From Nitrobium sp046350935 (GTDB lineage: Bacteria > Nitrospirota > Thermodesulfovibrionia > Thermodesulfovibrionales > Dissulfurispiraceae): 20,648 nucleotides of DNA. The stretch is from the NCBI GenBank assembly GCA_046350935.1, contig JAXLZK010000044.1, forward strand, positions 1 to 20,648, read 5' to 3'. Each line of letters opens with the position of its first letter. Positions within the stretch are counted from its first letter, which is position 1. Positions 14,559 through 20,648 of the stretch are shown here, piece by piece. The notes beneath the pieces were generated by a model that was not told where the DNA came from, searched no databases, and was given only the letters and a program-made list of their open reading frames with translations. Position numbers and translations under genes: made by a program.

Positions 14559-15509
14559 TCATTCCAGGATGAAATGGGAGAGCATCCCGAGCGTCGCGAG
14601 CAGGAAGGCAGCCCCCAGGAATTCGGTTACGCGGAAAAGCCGCATCTTCGCAAGCCCCGTCTCGATGAGCACCAGCACGATCCCTGCGAGCCCGAGCTTC
14701 AGCACGAGATACAGGAGCGCCGCGGGGAGCGCCGCAAGGCTCCCCTCCCCGGCGATCCCCCAGGGGAAGAAGGCTGCGGCTCCGAGCGAAAGAAAGAGAA
14801 AAAGCTTCATCATGCCCGCCCATTCGATGAGGGCGAGGTGCCTTCCCGAATATTCGAGGAGCATCGCCTCGTGTATCATGGTAAGCTCAAGATGCGTCGA
14901 GGGGTTGTCCACCGGGATCCTGCCCGTCTCCGCCAGCACGATCATGACAAAGGCGAGGAAGGCGAACGCAAGGGAGGGCCTCAGCACCATGGGGGTGGCG
15001 CTTTGCGCAATCACCTGGACGATCTGCGACAGGGAGGTGGATTTGCTCGCCAGCGACAGGGTGAAGACCGCCATGAGCATCGCCGGCTCCGCAAGGGAGG
15101 AGATCATCATCTCCCGGCTCGAGCCCATGCCGCCGAAAGCGGTGCCGATGTCCATGCCCGCCAGGGCGATGAAGAACCGCGCAATGGCGAAGAGCGCAAC
15201 CAGGGCGATGACGTCCGCCGTGGCCGCCAGGGGAAGGTCGACCGACAGGACCGGGATGATCCCCCCGGCGAGGAGGGTCGCCCCGAACACGAGGTACGGG
15301 GTGAAACGGAAGATCCACGAGGCGTTTTCCGCAAGCACCACATCCTTCGCAAAGAGCTTTGCGATATCCCGGTACGGCTGGGACAGGCGCGGAGACCTCC
15401 GCCCCTGGGACCAGCACTTCACCATCCTCACCCACCCGGTGAAGAGGGGGGCGGCGGCAAGCAGGAGCGAAAGCTGCAGTATCTCTATGAAAAAGGGCTG
15501 AAGGTTCAT
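14559..15509 (-). CDS. hyfC: HyfC/HycD-like (NuoH-related) membrane anchor subunit
   Basis: This 316-residue protein has about eight membrane helices and is homologous to NuoH and HycD, the subunits that connect the soluble redox arm to the antiporter-like subunits. Conserved cytoplasmic features include RLSQPYRDIAKLFAKD (41-56), AETGRIPVDNPSTHLEL (193-209, with E194 and D201), and HEAMLLEYSGRHLALIEW (213-230), which carries the conserved acidic residues lining the quinone/ion path in complex I. The start overlaps the hyfB stop by four bases (ATGA), indicating coupled translation. It is intact and of normal length. Confidence 0.9.
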   Translation of the reverse strand: MNLQPFFIEILQLSLLLAAAPLFTGWVRMVKCWSQGRRSPRLSQPYRDIAKLFAKDVVLAENASWIFRFTPYLVFGATLLAGGIIPVLSVDLPLAATADVIALVALFAIARFFIALAGMDIGTAFGGMGSSREMMISSLAEPAMLMAVFTLSLASKSTSLSQIVQVIAQSATPMVLRPSLAFAFLAFVMIVLAETGRIPVDNPSTHLELTMIHEAMLLEYSGRHLALIEWAGMMKLFLFLSLGAAAFFPWGIAGEGSLAALPAALLYLVLKLGLAGIVLVLIETGLAKMRLFRVTEFLGAAFLLATLGMLSHFILE

Positions 15510-17551
15510 CTCACCAACAATAGAAGTACGATGATCGTCAGAAACGAATAGATGAGGTATGCCTGGATCCGCCCCTGCTGGAGCCTCCCCACCTTCCGGG
15601 ATATCCAGAAGCTCACTCGGGCGATCGGACGGTAGAGCCAGCCCCAGAAGCGGTCGCGCACCCGGAGAGAGTACAGGAGCCGCCGCGGAAAAGCGCTGTG
15701 CGCCGATTGTGCGCTCAGCCGCACCTGCTCCTTTATGTTGAAGAGGGACCCGAAGATCCTCCGAAGGGGCATGGCGAATGAAGTCCCGTTGTACTGCATC
15801 CTCTCGGTGAGCTTTTCAAACCCGCAGTCCCAGATCGGCCCGCGATGGATCGTCCCGGGTTTGACGTGAAGGAGGAGGTACGCCGACACCACGACGGCCA
15901 GGATGCCCAAAAACACGATGATCCCGGAGTAGGAGGCCCTTTCGGGCGCGACCGGGGTAAGCCACAGCCAGCCGTGCGTCCCCGCGGAAGCGCTGATGGT
16001 GGCGCCCACCATCTGCACCGGAACGGTATCCATCCATTCGATGAAGAGGCTCGGCAGAATCCCCAGGAGCAGGCAGGCGGCGGCAGCCAGGAGCATCCCC
16101 GCCCGCATCGTCCAGTCCGCCTCGTGGACGCGGACCTTATGGCGGCCCCTCCCGTGCCCCAGGAAGGTCGTACCGAAGGCCTTCACGAAGCAGGCCGCCG
16201 CAAGGGCGGCGGTGAGGGCGAGGAGCGCCGCGCCCGCCGGCATGAGGAGCTTCAACAGGGGCGCGGGCAGGGACGGCGAAAGGAGAAACGCCTGGAAAGT
16301 AAGCCACTCGGAGACGAACCCGTTAAAAGGAGGAAGCGCGGATATGGAGACGCACCCGACGAGAAAGAGCACCGCTGTCCACGGCATCGTATGGATGAGC
16401 CCTCCCATCTCCTCCATGTTGCGCTCACGGGTGGCATGCAGCACGGACCCCGCACCCATGAAGAGGAGACCCTTGAACAGGGCATGGTTCAACGCATGGT
16501 ACAACCCCGCGGTAAGGGCAAGGGCGGCGATGAGCGGCAGCCGGAACGAGGTGAATATCATGCAGAGGCCGATGCTTATGAAGATGAGCCCTATATTCTC
16601 GATGCTCGAATAGGCGAGGAGCCTTTTCAGGTCGTTCTGCATGAGAGCGTACAGGACGCCGGCGACCGCCGAGAGCAGGCCGAACACCATCACGACGGCT
16701 CCCCACCACCAGGGGAACACCCCGATGAGATCGAAGGTAACCCGCACCACCCCGTACACGGCGGTCTTGAGCATGACGCCGCTCATCAGGGCGGAGACCG
16801 GGGAAGGCGCTACCGGATGGGCTTCCGGCAGCCACACATGCAGGGGAATGACGCCGGCCTTTGCCGCGAAACCGGAGAACGCGAGAAAAAAGGCAATGGC
16901 TGCCCACCCCGCCGGGAACGTCGCGGCGCGCATCGCATCGAAGGAATAGCCGCTGAAATCCCTGAACCCCGTGGCAAGTCCCGCCATTACGCCGAAAGAC
17001 AGGAGGAGGGAGACGGCGCCGACATGCGCAATGACCAGGTAGAGGAAAGCAGCCCTCCTGTTCTCCGACCGCTCGTCTTCATACAGGACGAGGAAATAGG
17101 AGGCAGCCGCCATCAGCTCCCATGAAATGAGGAAAATGAGAGCGTCGTCGGCAAGCACCACCAGGATCATCCCCGCAACGAACAGGGCACTGAAAACAAT
17201 GAGCCGCGCCACCGGCCGGTGCCCCAGGAATCCCCGGGCATAGCCGATGGAATAGAGCGAGACACAAAAGGCGAGCAGACCTATGATGGTGAGAAAAAAG
17301 CCCGAAAGGGGGTCGAGGCGCAGGTGAAACGGCAGGTCGGGGAGTCCGAGGGCGAGGACGGCTTTCTCCGTAATGCCTCCCCCCACCGCCCCCACGCCCG
17401 CTATGACCGCAAAAAGAGAGGCGACCGCCGCCATGCAGTAGCATACCGTGATCATGCGCTTCTCGTTCCTGCCGAAGAGAGGGACAACGGCTCCCTGCAG
17501 CAAAAAGAGCACCACCGATACGAGCGCGCAATCGAGGGGGCCGGAAATCAT
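15506..17551 (-). CDS. hyfB: HyfB-like antiporter-type membrane subunit
   Basis: This 681-residue protein is the largest membrane subunit, with a NuoL/M-like core and an extra C-terminal region (about 560-681) ending in a final membrane helix, as in HyfB and HycC. Channel residues E145 (FLISWELMAAASYF) and K231 (FAAKAGVIPLHVWLPEAH) are present, with the PSPVSA motif after them. It should be a second ion-translocating module beside HyfF. The frame is open back to 17776, but the real start is taken as the ATG at 17551: it overlaps the stop of the regulator gene (ATGA) and starts just before the first hydrophobic helix. The longer version would add a non-conserved, shadow-like sequence. Confidence 0.9.
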   Translation of the reverse strand: MISGPLDCALVSVVLFLLQGAVVPLFGRNEKRMITVCYCMAAVASLFAVIAGVGAVGGGITEKAVLALGLPDLPFHLRLDPLSGFFLTIIGLLAFCVSLYSIGYARGFLGHRPVARLIVFSALFVAGMILVVLADDALIFLISWELMAAASYFLVLYEDERSENRRAAFLYLVIAHVGAVSLLLSFGVMAGLATGFRDFSGYSFDAMRAATFPAGWAAIAFFLAFSGFAAKAGVIPLHVWLPEAHPVAPSPVSALMSGVMLKTAVYGVVRVTFDLIGVFPWWWGAVVMVFGLLSAVAGVLYALMQNDLKRLLAYSSIENIGLIFISIGLCMIFTSFRLPLIAALALTAGLYHALNHALFKGLLFMGAGSVLHATRERNMEEMGGLIHTMPWTAVLFLVGCVSISALPPFNGFVSEWLTFQAFLLSPSLPAPLLKLLMPAGAALLALTAALAAACFVKAFGTTFLGHGRGRHKVRVHEADWTMRAGMLLAAAACLLLGILPSLFIEWMDTVPVQMVGATISASAGTHGWLWLTPVAPERASYSGIIVFLGILAVVVSAYLLLHVKPGTIHRGPIWDCGFEKLTERMQYNGTSFAMPLRRIFGSLFNIKEQVRLSAQSAHSAFPRRLLYSLRVRDRFWGWLYRPIARVSFWISRKVGRLQQGRIQAYLIYSFLTIIVLLLLVR

Positions 17552-18234
17552 TTCCCCCCTCCGAATATTTCCGCCTCTTTCCGGGAAATCGCCTGGTAAA
17601 GTGCATCGTCCGGCCCCTCTTTCAGGGCCTTCACAATATCCTCCTCCTTCAGCAAGCGCAGCAGTTTTGCCTGGATTCTCAAAAAGCGCCGCTCGCTTTT
17701 GGGGAAAATGAAGAAAAGAGTATCCACGGCCTCCTTGTCCAATGCCCCGAACGGGATGGATTTCGCAAGACAACAAAGGGCGATGGAAGAGAGGGGGGCG
17801 GTGAACTCCTTGAAGGGCCTCGGGTGGGGGAAGGCGATGCCGTTGCCCACGGCGGTTGGACAGATGCGCTCCCGGTTCATGATAGCGTCGAAAAGCCTTT
17901 TCGGGTCCAGTTCGGGGATGCGCGTCCGTATCAGTTCCAGCGACGCGGAAATCGCCTCCTCTTTCGTCTCTCCGCCCACCTTCCGGTAGATCCCGCCCCT
18001 CCTGAGGAATTCGGCGATGGAGATGGACTCCTCATCCGCGCGGGTGGGATTCTCCACGGCGGTCTCGTAGGAGAACTCTCTCGTATCCTCCATCCACGAG
18101 GTGATCTCCCTCCGGTCGAAGCGCCACTGGCCCCCCACCCTGAAACAGGGGATCGTCTCGTTCTTGATCATCCGGTATATTGTCTTCTCCGATACCTTGA
18201 GAAGCTCGGCAACATCTTTCACGCTCATGTTCAT
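17548..18234 (-). CDS. Excisionase-type HTH fused to a PTS EIIA (fructose/nitrogen-type) domain
   Basis: This 228-residue protein begins with an excisionase/BldC-type winged HTH (MSVKDVAELLKVSEKTIY, then FRVGGQWRF, about 3-50). A linker leads to a type-2 PTS EIIA domain (about 72-225) with the phosphorylatable H137 in GNGIAFPHPR. It is probably a DNA-binding regulator whose activity follows phosphorylation of the EIIA domain, linking the phosphotransferase (PTS or PTSNtr) state to expression of the complex. It is the first gene of the operon, and its stop overlaps the hyfB start. A second ATG two codons in (MSVKD) is possible; both lack a strong ribosome-binding site. A perfect palindrome lies 16 bases upstream and could be its own operator. 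No EI or HPr gene is in the window. Confidence 0.82.
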   Translation of the reverse strand: MNMSVKDVAELLKVSEKTIYRMIKNETIPCFRVGGQWRFDRREITSWMEDTREFSYETAVENPTRADEESISIAEFLRRGGIYRKVGGETKEEAISASLELIRTRIPELDPKRLFDAIMNRERICPTAVGNGIAFPHPRPFKEFTAPLSSIALCCLAKSIPFGALDKEAVDTLFFIFPKSERRFLRIQAKLLRLLKEEDIVKALKEGPDDALYQAISRKEAEIFGGGK

Positions 18235-18438
18235 ATCTGTCTATAGATGTCCAATTTTGTACAAAATTGGGTTTAATAGTACCTTTTTCTTTTCCCTTTT
18301 GTCAAACAGGAAAAGATAGAATAAGACAGGAAGAGGTAAAGAGTAAGACAGAAAAAACTGGAGAATAAAGCGAGAGGCGAAGAATACTCAAAAGTGGCGG
18401 AGAGATTGTCATTGTCTCGAAAGCAGCGTTGTGTGCCA
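18235..18438. other. Leader of the Ehr operon and purine-rich low-complexity tract
   Basis: Beyond the palindrome, 18297-18360 is a purine-rich run with repeated AAGACAG and GGTAAAGA words (plus strand). A similar run occurs in inverted orientation at about 19120-19180, next to the uspA stop codon. At 18407-18423 a TGTCATTGTCTCGAAAG word begins, found again at 18876-18892. No gene is apparent apart from the repeat sequence. Confidence 0.5.
18251..18270. promoter_or_regulatory. Perfect 20-bp palindrome, candidate operator of the Ehr operon
   Basis: CCAATTTTGT and its exact reverse complement ACAAAATTGG abut without a spacer, 16 bases before the first ATG of the operon. The surroundings are AT-rich, unlike the genes. 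Such a dyad so close to a start suggests a binding site for a dimeric repressor or activator, possibly the HTH-EIIA protein itself. No confident -35/-10 pair was found around it. Confidence 0.6.
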
Positions 18439-18467
18439 TCATTCCGGCTCGTCCGGAATCCTTCCGA
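18439..18467 (+). repeat. Inverted repeat arm at the 3' end of the GIY-YIG gene
   Basis: The core ATTCCGGCTCGTCCGGAAT (18441-18459) is itself a palindrome with a 7-bp stem and 5-base loop. The 29-bp unit matches the reverse complement of 18768-18796 with one mismatch. The GIY-YIG stop codon lies at its edge. Confidence 0.85.
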
Positions 18468-18750
18468 CGAGGTCCTCATATAGATCCCTCATCGTGGGAT
18501 TTCCTATCCTGATCAGATCTATCTTGTCTTGCCTGCTCATATTCTTTATCTGTTTCTCACGGATAATGGCGCTCCAGCTGTCATCGCAAAACTCATAATA
18601 AACGAGTCTATGCAGATAATACAGGGCAGTAAAGCACTGCGGATTGAGGTTACTCTTATGTTCATAGACTCTTCGGATAAGATCGTTCGTCACTCCTACG
18701 TATAAAGTCGGCCTCGCATTAGCCATAATGTATACAGTAAATGTATTCAT
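18439..18750 (-). CDS. GIY-YIG nuclease family protein bracketed by inverted repeats
   Basis: This 103-residue protein is a minimal GIY-YIG domain of the kind often annotated as a YhbQ/UvrC-like endonuclease. The signature is VYI...TLYVGVTNDLIRRVYEHK (residues 5-28 region), with the catalytic-type Tyr, Arg and His. IIREKQIKNM carries the metal-binding Glu, and the domain ends in GNPTMRDLYEDL. The start chosen is the ATG at 18750, which begins the conserved domain; a 19-residue extension to 18807 would be read through a repeat and is unlikely. The last residues (GRIPDEPE and the stop) lie in or beside the palindromic repeat at 18439-18467. An inverted copy of that repeat lies just upstream (18768-18796). 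No partner genes are near. It looks like a small mobile cargo gene. Nuclease activity is inferred from the fold. Confidence 0.8.
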   Translation of the reverse strand: MNTFTVYIMANARPTLYVGVTNDLIRRVYEHKSNLNPQCFTALYYLHRLVYYEFCDDSWSAIIREKQIKNMSRQDKIDLIRIGNPTMRDLYEDLVGRIPDEPE

Positions 18751-18767
18751 TGCCAGTCCGCCACTAT

Positions 18768-18796
18768 TCGGAAAGATTCCGGACGAGCCGGAATGA
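18768..18796 (-). repeat. Inverted repeat arm upstream of the GIY-YIG gene
   Basis: The core ATTCCGGACGAGCCGGAAT (18776-18794) is the exact reverse complement of the core at 18441-18459. With that copy it brackets a 300-bp interval containing the whole GIY-YIG coding region. Confidence 0.85.
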
Positions 18797-18904
18797 CAAC
18801 CTCGCATTACTATAAGATACTCTAAAAGCCTGTAACAAAGTGGACAAAAGCTGCTCCGGGAGTGAATCCTTCATCTGTCATTGTCTCGAAAGTAGTGTTG
18901 TATG

Positions 18905-18946
18905 TTGTCATCCCGGACTGGGCCGGGACAAGAGCCGGAATGACAA
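18905..18946. repeat. Composite palindromic repeat
   Basis: TTGTCATCCCGG at the left and CCGGAATGACAA at the right are inverted arms. An inner CCCGG...CCGGG hairpin lies between them. It is the same family as the arms flanking the GIY-YIG gene. Confidence 0.7.
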
Positions 18947-18960
18947 ATTCCCTGATACGT

Positions 18961-18999
18961 TCATTTTGTTAGACGCTCTAAGAACATCTAACAAAATGA
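18961..18999. repeat. Perfect 13-bp-stem hairpin
   Basis: TCATTTTGTTAGA (18961-18973) and TCTAACAAAATGA (18987-18999) form a perfect 13-bp stem around a 13-base loop. The left arm and loop start recur with two mismatches at 19086-19106, so this is part of a repeat and not a unique terminator. Confidence 0.75.
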
Positions 19000-19016
19000 C
19001 GTGGTACTCTGAAGCG

Positions 19017-19084
19017 TTGTCATTCCCGCTTGTCGGGAATCCTTCTTACAGCAGGAAACGATTCCGGACGAGCCGGAATGACAA
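19017..19084. repeat. Composite palindromic repeat (68 bp)
   Basis: Outer arms TTGTCATTCC and GGAATGACAA pair perfectly. Inside are two smaller palindromes: ATTCCCGCTTGTCGGGAAT (19022-19040) and ATTCCGGACGAGCCGGAAT (19061-19079), the latter identical to the arm at 18776-18794. Confidence 0.8.
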
Positions 19085-19182
19085 ATTCATTCTGTTGGAC
19101 GCTCTACGTCAGAAAAGAAGAATTAGCAGTTTCTTTTCGTCTCTTCTCTACCTCTATCTTTACCTGTCTTACTCTGCCTTTT

Positions 19183-20070
19183 TCAGGGTACCAGCAGGGT
19201 GGGCAGCTCGGAGAGCTCGGCTATCCGGTGGGAGACACTCCCGAGGATGAGCTTATGAAGGAGATCCCTCCCGGTGGTCCCCGCGATGATCATGCTCGCA
19301 TTGAACTCCCGGGACACCTGGATGATCTCCTGCACCTCATTCCCCGCAGAGAGGTGGGAGTCGGCGTCGATGCCCGCTTCCCGCAGGATCCTGCAGTGCT
19401 GCTCCAGTCTTGCCTCGCTTTCCTGCTCCAGGCGCGCCAGTTCGGGCTTCTCCACTCCCCTGGCGATCTTGCTCCCGATGATATGGGTCACCATCGCCTT
19501 CTTCACGACCTTCCCGAGCGTCAGAAGAAGCTCCAGCGCCCTGCCGGAGGCGGGGGACCAGTCGGTGGCCAGGAGCGGCCTCTCGAAGATGCAGTCATTG
19601 GTGCGGGTGACGGTCTCCCCGTTCCATTCGAACTGGACCATATACTTATGGACAAGCACCGGCCTGCAGGCGCGCCGCAGGATGTCCACGGTACGGGAGC
19701 CGATGAATATCTCCTCTATTTCCGTCTGTCTCGTTTTTCCCGTGACGATCAGGTCCACCTCCTCCCTGTCGGCAAGGGAGAGGATCTTAGGGACGGGGTC
19801 CCCCACCTCTATGACAACCCTGCTCCCGATTCCTTCCCGCTCCAGCGCCTTCTGCCAGTCTTCGAAGCGGATCCGCGCCTCCTCCCGCAGGCGCTCCTCC
19901 TCCTCCTTCAGATATCCGCCGAAAGGGACGAAGGCGACCTCGTCCCGCGGGATGACATGGAAGAGGACTATCTCCCTGAGGCCGGCCTCTTTCAGGGCGA
20001 AGAGAGACTCCAGGGTATTGAAGGCAAGCTCCCTGAACTGCGTCGGGAAGAGGATCTTCTCAATCTTCAT
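19183..20070 (-). CDS. Universal stress protein with two tandem UspA domains
   Basis: This 295-residue cytoplasmic protein has two Usp domains (about 1-142 and 160-295). The second has the ATP-binding signature G-x2-G-x9-G-S in GTTGRDLLHKLILGS near the C-terminus. The first has only a partial version (GKTRQTEIEEIFIGS). Tandem Usp proteins bind ATP and act in stress adaptation, often as partners of transporters; the exact role here is unknown. The start follows GGGGGTGGCAGGAA. The gene lies 127 bp downstream of the antiporter gene on the same strand, so the two may be co-transcribed and the Usp protein may modulate the antiporter. Confidence 0.87.
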   Translation of the reverse strand: MKIEKILFPTQFRELAFNTLESLFALKEAGLREIVLFHVIPRDEVAFVPFGGYLKEEEERLREEARIRFEDWQKALEREGIGSRVVIEVGDPVPKILSLADREEVDLIVTGKTRQTEIEEIFIGSRTVDILRRACRPVLVHKYMVQFEWNGETVTRTNDCIFERPLLATDWSPASGRALELLLTLGKVVKKAMVTHIIGSKIARGVEKPELARLEQESEARLEQHCRILREAGIDADSHLSAGNEVQEIIQVSREFNASMIIAGTTGRDLLHKLILGSVSHRIAELSELPTLLVP

Positions 20071-20197
20071 TTCCTGCCACCCCCGTTGCGTAAAATGGAA
20101 GAGTCAGAGTGTGTAGAACTCCTTTCAAGACTCCCTCTCCCTCAAGGGCGAGGGGGAGGGTGAAACAGAGGGCCTTGAAATAGCTTCCAGGCATACC
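20071..20197. other. Spacer between the antiporter gene and uspA
   Basis: This 127-bp gap contains the uspA ribosome-binding region and one isolated palindromic repeat at 20131-20162. No small gene is visible. Confidence 0.5.
20131..20162. repeat. Solitary copy of the CCCTCTCCC-type palindrome
   Basis: CTCCCTCTCCCTCAAGGGCG followed by AGGGGGAGGGTG forms an imperfect hairpin with the same composition and GGGAGGGTG tail as the array at 11707-11741. It has no nuclease gene beside it, which shows the family also occurs alone. Confidence 0.7.
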
Positions 20198-20648
20198 CTA
20201 AAAGAACACAAAGGTAACCACCACGAAGACCGGCAGCAGAATTGCAAAGGAATACTTTACCATGTACCCGAAGAAGCTCGGCATGGGGACGCCCGCCTCT
20301 TCCGCGATGGAACGCACGAGGAAGTTCGGGGCGTTCCCTATGTACGTGACCGCCCCGAAGAAGACGGCGCCGGCGGAGATTGCCTCCAGGTACAGCTCCC
20401 TCTCCCGTATCAACTGCGCAACGGCCTTCGACTCGGGTATTCCCGGATAGAACCCCCCCAGGGCGGTGCTCAGGAAAGTCAGATAGGTGGGGGCATTATC
20501 GAGGAAGCTCGAAAGAGCCCCGGTGCTCCAGAAGTAGTGGGCGGGCTCCCGTACCGCGCCGGTCAGAAAGGCCAGCGCCCCCTGCTCCCCTGCCTGGAGG
20601 ATCTTCAGGCAGGGCATCATGGTCAGAAAGATCCCGGCAAAGAGGATC
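20198..20648 (-). CDS. Sodium:proton antiporter, ArsB/NhaD (CitMHS-like) family, C-terminal part
   Basis: Only the last 149 or so codons are in the window; the frame is open to the edge, and the first complete codon begins at 20647. The methionine at 20620 is internal to the protein. Several hydrophobic helices are visible, with family-typical motifs: SSFLDNAPTYLTFLS, SAGAVFFGAVTYIGNAPNF and MPSFFGYMVKYS. The two DNAP/GNAP-type motifs occur in the two-fold inverted halves of ion transporters in the ArsB/NhaD group. The likely role is exchange of Na+ for H+ across the inner membrane, with anion or arsenite transport as a less likely alternative. The uspA gene follows on the same strand. Confidence 0.8.
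   Translation of the reverse strand, partial: ILFAGIFLTMMPCLKILQAGEQGALAFLTGAVREPAHYFWSTGALSSFLDNAPTYLTFLSTALGGFYPGIPESKAVAQLIRERELYLEAISAGAVFFGAVTYIGNAPNFLVRSIAEEAGVPMPSFFGYMVKYSFAILLPVFVVVTFVFF

Larger units (their letters stand above)
18808..19182. other. Repeat-rich intergenic block between the GIY-YIG gene and uspA
   Basis: No convincing gene is present. The block holds two composite palindromic elements (18905-18946 and 19017-19084), a 13-bp-stem hairpin (18961-18999), a near-duplicate word after each composite element (18960-18980 and 19086-19106), and a pyrimidine-rich tract next to the uspA stop. The reading frames crossing it translate only repeats. Confidence 0.7.

Noticed and set aside
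15845..17125. A 426-codon plus-strand frame opposite hyfB.
   Set aside because: It is a His/Glu/Arg-rich shadow of hyfB with no start signal or motif.
9499..17551. A functional [NiFe] hydrogenase-4 or formate hydrogenlyase.
   Set aside because: The large subunit lacks all four NiFe-binding cysteines, and no formate dehydrogenase or hydrogenase maturation gene is present.
9499..17551. A respiratory complex I (nuo) operon.
   Set aside because: NuoE, F, G, I and J-type genes are absent, the small subunit has hydrogenase-type CxxC spacing, and the large subunit carries the group 4 motif GPVHAGIIEPGHF.
17552..17776. An N-terminal extension of hyfB.
   Set aside because: It overlaps the coding end of the EIIA domain; the ATGA junction at 17548-17551 gives the expected coupled start.
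18961..18999. A rho-independent terminator.
   Set aside because: The stem is perfect but AT-rich, it is not followed by a T-tract on either strand, and part of it recurs at 19086-19106, so it is better explained as a repeat.

Overview
The window comes from a GC-rich (roughly 60 %), Gram-negative-type anaerobe or facultative anaerobe. Gene content (a six-subunit hydrogenase-like Ehr complex, a DUF3536-type GH57 enzyme, dense c-di-GMP and two-component signalling, a universal stress protein beside an ArsB/NhaD-type antiporter) resembles Nitrospirota or Geobacter-like Desulfobacterota. This placement is inference; no rRNA or other phylogenetic marker is present.

Layout. 1-71: right end of a palindromic repeat element. 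72-938 (-): MutY-like glycosylase without the iron-sulfur motif. 939-1106: divergent promoter region. 1107-2747 (+): PilZ/HD-GYP protein. 2877-5315 (+): GH57 enzyme with its own promoter. 5402-9464 (+): three-gene signalling operon (membrane histidine kinase, Rcp1-like receiver, REC-PAS-GGDEF-EAL protein). 18234-9499 (-): a long operon reading HTH-EIIA regulator, HyfB-, HyfC-, HyfE- and HyfF-like membrane subunits, a DUF559 nuclease, then the large and small soluble subunits. 18235-19182: a repeat-rich block carrying a GIY-YIG nuclease gene. 19183-20070 (-): tandem UspA protein. 20198-20648 (-): 3' end of an antiporter gene that runs off the window.

The central operon looks like a group 4 [NiFe] hydrogenase (Hyf/Hyc), but the large subunit has lost all four cysteines that would bind the NiFe centre, while the small subunit keeps its [4Fe-4S] cysteines. 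It is best read as an energy-converting hydrogenase-related (Ehr) complex: an ion-pumping relative between group 4 hydrogenases and complex I whose electron donor and acceptor are unknown. A protein joining a DNA-binding HTH to a PTS EIIA domain heads the operon, overlaps hyfB by four bases and lies behind a perfect 20-bp palindrome.

The most unusual layer is the repeats. Two unrelated small nuclease genes (DUF559 and GIY-YIG) are each embedded in their own family of short palindromes, and in each case the reading frame runs into the repeat, which encodes the protein's C-terminus. The DUF559 cassette sits inside the Ehr operon and its stop codon overlaps the start codon of the large-subunit gene. 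A third, MITE-like repeat lies between hyfC and hyfE. The paired nuclease/palindrome arrangement is the best candidate here for a poorly described mobile system.
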